A DNA stretch of 64,000 bases from Rhizobium sp. RU20A. GTDB lineage: Bacteria > Pseudomonadota > Alphaproteobacteria > Rhizobiales > Rhizobiaceae. This document shows, in pieces, positions 61,632 to 64,000 of this stretch (its first letter is position 1; the number at the start of each line of letters is the position of its first letter). Made by a program: the position numbers and the translations under genes. Location: positions 16,864-80,863 of the forward strand of contig NZ_FTMB01000015.1 of assembly GCF_900155885.1 (NCBI RefSeq). The letters run 5' to 3'. The notes below the pieces were generated by a model that saw only the letters and a list, made by a program, of their open reading frames with translations, was not told the DNA's origin and did no database searches.

Positions 61632-62087
61632 ATGACCACAACCGCAACCGTTTACCTGCTGGACCCGGAAGCCGGGACCATTCAAGCCGCAGAGGTCGCA
61701 GCACCGAGCGCGTTCTCTCAGACCTACGGGCTGATTGGATGCCAGCTTGTCGAGGTGGTGCCATTCGACACGAACCACGTTCTTATCGTCGATGAGGAGG
61801 GTTTGCGCGACGGCTTGGCCGCCTTCATTGTCTTTGACGGCTACCCGCAGCCGTTGGCTGGAAAGATCGTTCTTGCCAGCCTGGATGGCTCGCATGTTCT
61901 ACCGCCGCAGATCAGCATTGAGGAAGCAGCGGCCCGCCTGAACGTCTGCAAGCCGGTTCTTGATCCGGTCTTTGCCAAGGCGGACCAGCATTCTTCCCAT
62001 GGGGTTATTTTAGGTGGCGCTTTGATCGGGTTTCAGACCCGCATCACCCGCACTCATCCGACCGTTATGGCGGGAGTGGTCCGATGA
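61632..62087 (+). CDS. DUF3846-like protein
   Basis: 151 residues. The first ~95 match the DUF3846 plan (VYLLDPEAGTIQAAEV, QTYGLIGCQLVEVVPF, VLIVDEEGLRDG); the rest is unassigned. DUF3846 genes are common in plasmid and phage accessory regions. ATG 61632. Stop overlaps the next start. Confidence 0.75.
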   Translation: MTTTATVYLLDPEAGTIQAAEVAAPSAFSQTYGLIGCQLVEVVPFDTNHVLIVDEEGLRDGLAAFIVFDGYPQPLAGKIVLASLDGSHVLPPQISIEEAAARLNVCKPVLDPVFAKADQHSSHGVILGGALIGFQTRITRTHPTVMAGVVR

Positions 62088-63082
62088 TCATCGCTGTTGT
62101 CGAGGACCGCACCCTGTCCATTCTGGCCGGAACCTTTGCCGCGACCATCGCGGCGAAGGACATCGAACATAGCTTCCATGCCCTTACTCATTTTCCGGAG
62201 CGGCGCACCCTGTCCGAACTGGAGGGACTGGCAGAGCGCCTCAACGGCTTTGCTGCCTACATGGTGGAGCTGCGGGAGCAAGCAAAACTGCCCCTGCCGG
62301 ACGCTGAACTAGAGGCGTTTGCCCGCCGTCATGTCGAGATCACCGCCAAGTATTGGGCAGCGGAAGGCCGTTGTATGAACTGGTTTATCACCGGTCCTGC
62401 CCGCTTTCCCGTCGCCCGCAACGAAAAGCGGATGCGAGTATCAGACGCCCGCCGTGCTGACATCTCGGCTCATATCGCGACCGCGAAAAAGGCGGTGAAA
62501 CGCAAGGCGTTTCCCAATGGGGCCGATGACGATCCGATCCGCTCAGGCGATCCGGCCGCAATGCAGCGCATCGCCTCGCGGATCGAAGACCTGGCACTGT
62601 CCATCGACCGGATGAAACGGGCGAATGTCATCATTCGCCGAATGGAGAAGGATCAGGCGAGCGAAGCCGAAATTCTGGCCCAAGTGATTGCGGAAACCGG
62701 CATGGACGACGAAAGGGCATCGCGTGGCGTCACCCTTGCCCCTTGGCAGAACCGACGCGGCTTTTCCACCACTAACACCCGCGCCGAGCTGCGCCGTATG
62801 CAATCCCGCCTCGCTTCGCTTGCTGCGATGAAGAAGCGCGGTGACCGCGCCGAGGACGTCGAGACGGAGGCAGGAGCCGTCACGGTCAAGGAAAATACCG
62901 ACATGGCCCGCATTCAGTTGCTGTTTCCCGGCAAGCCGGACGAACAGACGCGGCGCACCCTGAAATCTCACGGGTTCCGCTGGTCGCCGTCGCAGGGGGC
63001 TTGGCAGCGCAACTTGAACGAGGCCGGACGCTATGCGGCAAGTCTAGTCTTGAAATCGATCAGCGGCGACAGCGCCGCCTGA
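62084..63082 (+). CDS. Large plasmid hypothetical protein with C-terminal LPD-like module
   Basis: 332 residues. A helical body (about 1-260, many Ala/Glu/Arg) is followed by FPGKPDEQTRRTLKSHGFRWS and GAWQRNLNEAGRYAA, a motif seen at the end of several plasmid/antirestriction-associated proteins. Function unknown. ATG overlaps the previous stop (ATGA). Confidence 0.7.
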   Translation: MIIAVVEDRTLSILAGTFAATIAAKDIEHSFHALTHFPERRTLSELEGLAERLNGFAAYMVELREQAKLPLPDAELEAFARRHVEITAKYWAAEGRCMNWFITGPARFPVARNEKRMRVSDARRADISAHIATAKKAVKRKAFPNGADDDPIRSGDPAAMQRIASRIEDLALSIDRMKRANVIIRRMEKDQASEAEILAQVIAETGMDDERASRGVTLAPWQNRRGFSTTNTRAELRRMQSRLASLAAMKKRGDRAEDVETEAGAVTVKENTDMARIQLLFPGKPDEQTRRTLKSHGFRWSPSQGAWQRNLNEAGRYAASLVLKSISGDSAA

Positions 63083-63110
63083 TCAGCCCCGGAAAACAGA
63101 GGATCCCCAC

Positions 63111-63245
63111 ATGAATGAGCAGATTTTTACAGTCATAGAGTTTTCCGGCCGAGGCGATGCCATGTTCGGCGGCAGTGCCGCCGATTGGAGCCTATACACA
63201 CAGGAAGACGGCTCAGAGGCTTTCATCAGCGCCGCCAGCTGGTGA
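63111..63245 (+). CDS. Small hypothetical protein
   Basis: 44 residues (MNEQIFTVIEFSGRGDAMFGG start). AGAGGATCC precedes ATG 63111. Its TGA overlaps the GTG start of the next gene (GTGA), suggesting coupling. Unknown function. Confidence 0.55.
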   Translation: MNEQIFTVIEFSGRGDAMFGGSAADWSLYTQEDGSEAFISAASW

Positions 63246-63583
63246 AAGCCTATTTCCCGACCAAGGGGGAAGCTAGTGAAGCCGGAGAGGCGGCCAGCCA
63301 GCGCAAGGGCCTAATCTCCGCCCTGCCTGTTCGGCGCGTCGACGAGATCCCCTATGCGCAACTGCGTTGGATTGTCGGAAACATGCACGTTGGGACCAGT
63401 GACGACGACTTGAAAGCCGACATCAAGGGGCGCGCAAAATCGGGCATGACCGCAAACCCCGACCTGCTAGCGCAGGCTTGCGCCTATGCACTGGCAAGCC
63501 ACCGAGCCAATCAGGGCTTGGTCGCCCATTTCCGGCTAGAGGAGGCGAAGCATGAAAAGCAACGGCCAGCGCCGAAGCGTTGA
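63242..63583 (+). CDS. Hypothetical protein
   Basis: 113 residues from GTG 63242 (VKAYFPTKGEASEAGEAASQR). GTG overlap with the previous stop decides the start; an ATG in the same frame at 63185 is inside the previous gene. Helical; MHVGTSDDDLKADIKGRA in the middle. No known family. Confidence 0.6.
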   Translation: MKAYFPTKGEASEAGEAASQRKGLISALPVRRVDEIPYAQLRWIVGNMHVGTSDDDLKADIKGRAKSGMTANPDLLAQACAYALASHRANQGLVAHFRLEEAKHEKQRPAPKR

Positions 63584-63788
63584 GGTCTTCGACACCCCCT
63601 CCGGGTTAGGAGGGAGCCACACGGTTGAGGTTGTCGAGGACCTTGGAGGCGATAAGGTCAAGGTGCGCGTGTGGTATGGACGCGCCACCGCGACAGGTTG
63701 GGAAGCGTGGAAGGATTGGGACGGCTACCGCTTTGAGACCGACCGCGCCAGCCTGACCAACAAGCGGTCAATGCCGCTGTTCAAATAG
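63552..63788 (+). CDS. Hypothetical protein
   Basis: 78 residues, beta-rich (GGDKVKVRVWYGRATATGWEAWKDW), no recognised domain. Overlaps the end of the previous gene by 32 bp. Last gene before the tRNA. Confidence 0.55.
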   Translation: MKSNGQRRSVEVFDTPSGLGGSHTVEVVEDLGGDKVKVRVWYGRATATGWEAWKDWDGYRFETDRASLTNKRSMPLFK

Positions 63789-63916
63789 GACCTGGGTCGC
63801 CTTTCGCGGCGCAATATTACGAGGGACATCATCGAGCCGCTATACGGCGGGCTTGTGGGCCTGAAAGGCTTTTGCTACATGCAGCCCGGCCGGTGAAATT
63901 CGGTGCCTACCACGAT

Positions 63917-64000
63917 GCGGTCGTGGCGGAATTGGTAGACGCGCAGCGTTGAGGTCGCTGTGGGGCAACCCGTGGAAGTTCGAGTCTTCTCGACCGCACC
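63917..64000 (+). tRNA. tRNA-Leu(GAG)
   Basis: A complete type II cloverleaf with long variable arm. Acceptor GCGGTCG pairs with CGACCGC; D-arm GGCGGAATTGGTAGACGC; anticodon stem CAGCG/CGCTG with loop TTGAGGT (anticodon GAG); T-arm GTTCGAGTC. Discriminator A at 63998, followed by encoded CC; the final A of CCA is beyond the window. It may be an attachment site for an integrated element. Confidence 0.93.

Noticed and set aside
1..64000. CRISPR arrays, insertion sequences with transposase genes, rRNA
   Set aside because: No regularly spaced repeats, no transposase frame and no rRNA sequence were seen; the only recombinase is the serine resolvase at 48467-49021.

Overview
The window looks like part of a large conjugative repABC replicon (plasmid or chromid) of an alphaproteobacterium, most likely a Rhizobiaceae member. 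Evidence for this: a repB-repC junction with its counter-transcribed RNA at the left end, a VirB/VirD4-type type IV secretion system (T4SS), an alphaproteobacterial LexA box (GTTC-N7-GTTC) upstream of umuDC, and FNR/FixK-type boxes. The species cannot be named from the sequence alone.

Layout. (1) 1-2.6 kb: end of repB, ctRNA, repC, and an XRE regulator. (2) 2.7-7.7 kb: DNA processing for conjugation. A VirC1/VirC2-like pair and a small membrane protein lie to the left of a 0.55 kb non-coding oriT region rich in repeats; a MobC-like protein and a MOBP-type relaxase lie to its right. An RP4/VirD2-like nic sequence next to an inverted repeat is visible on the minus strand. (3) 7.7-24.4 kb: a complete mating-pair apparatus on the minus strand (virB1-like, B2, B3, B4, a second transglycosylase, B5, a B7-like lipoprotein, B6, B8, B9, B10, B11, virD4). 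A divergent operon encodes three degenerate nuclease-fold secreted proteins and three other envelope proteins. (4) 25-48 kb: a metabolic/stress region of higher GC with a beta-CASP metallohydrolase, OsmC-VIT1-DUF302, an amino-acid permease, a HWE/HisKA_2 histidine kinase, a transglutaminase-like protein, an AI-2E-type membrane protein, small conserved proteins, a GT4-GH130-AGE carbohydrate cluster and an arcDABC-mgtA arginine-deiminase operon. Three perfect TTGAT-N4-ATCAA boxes stand before three separate transcription units here, suggesting a low-oxygen regulon. (5) 48.4-54.7 kb: a lower-GC, probably acquired island with a serine resolvase and its probable res site, a HigA-like HTH gene, an amino-methyltransferase, a McrB-like AAA+ protein and a DUF2357/PD-(D/E)xK nuclease. 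This is the best candidate for a little-described defence system. (6) 54.7-64 kb: an SRAP protein, a frameshifted I78 inhibitor gene, an SOS-controlled umuDC pair, a second XRE regulator, many small plasmid-type hypothetical proteins including a DUF3846 gene, and a tRNA-Leu(GAG) at the right edge.

How it works together: replication and partition genes plus oriT, relaxase and T4SS make the element self-transmissible. The metabolic block would support energy generation and stress survival under oxygen limitation. The restriction-like island and the SOS polymerase protect or repair DNA. A roughly 200 bp element is present in inverted orientation at about 24.75 kb and 61.36 kb, bracketing the metabolic, defence and SOS regions.
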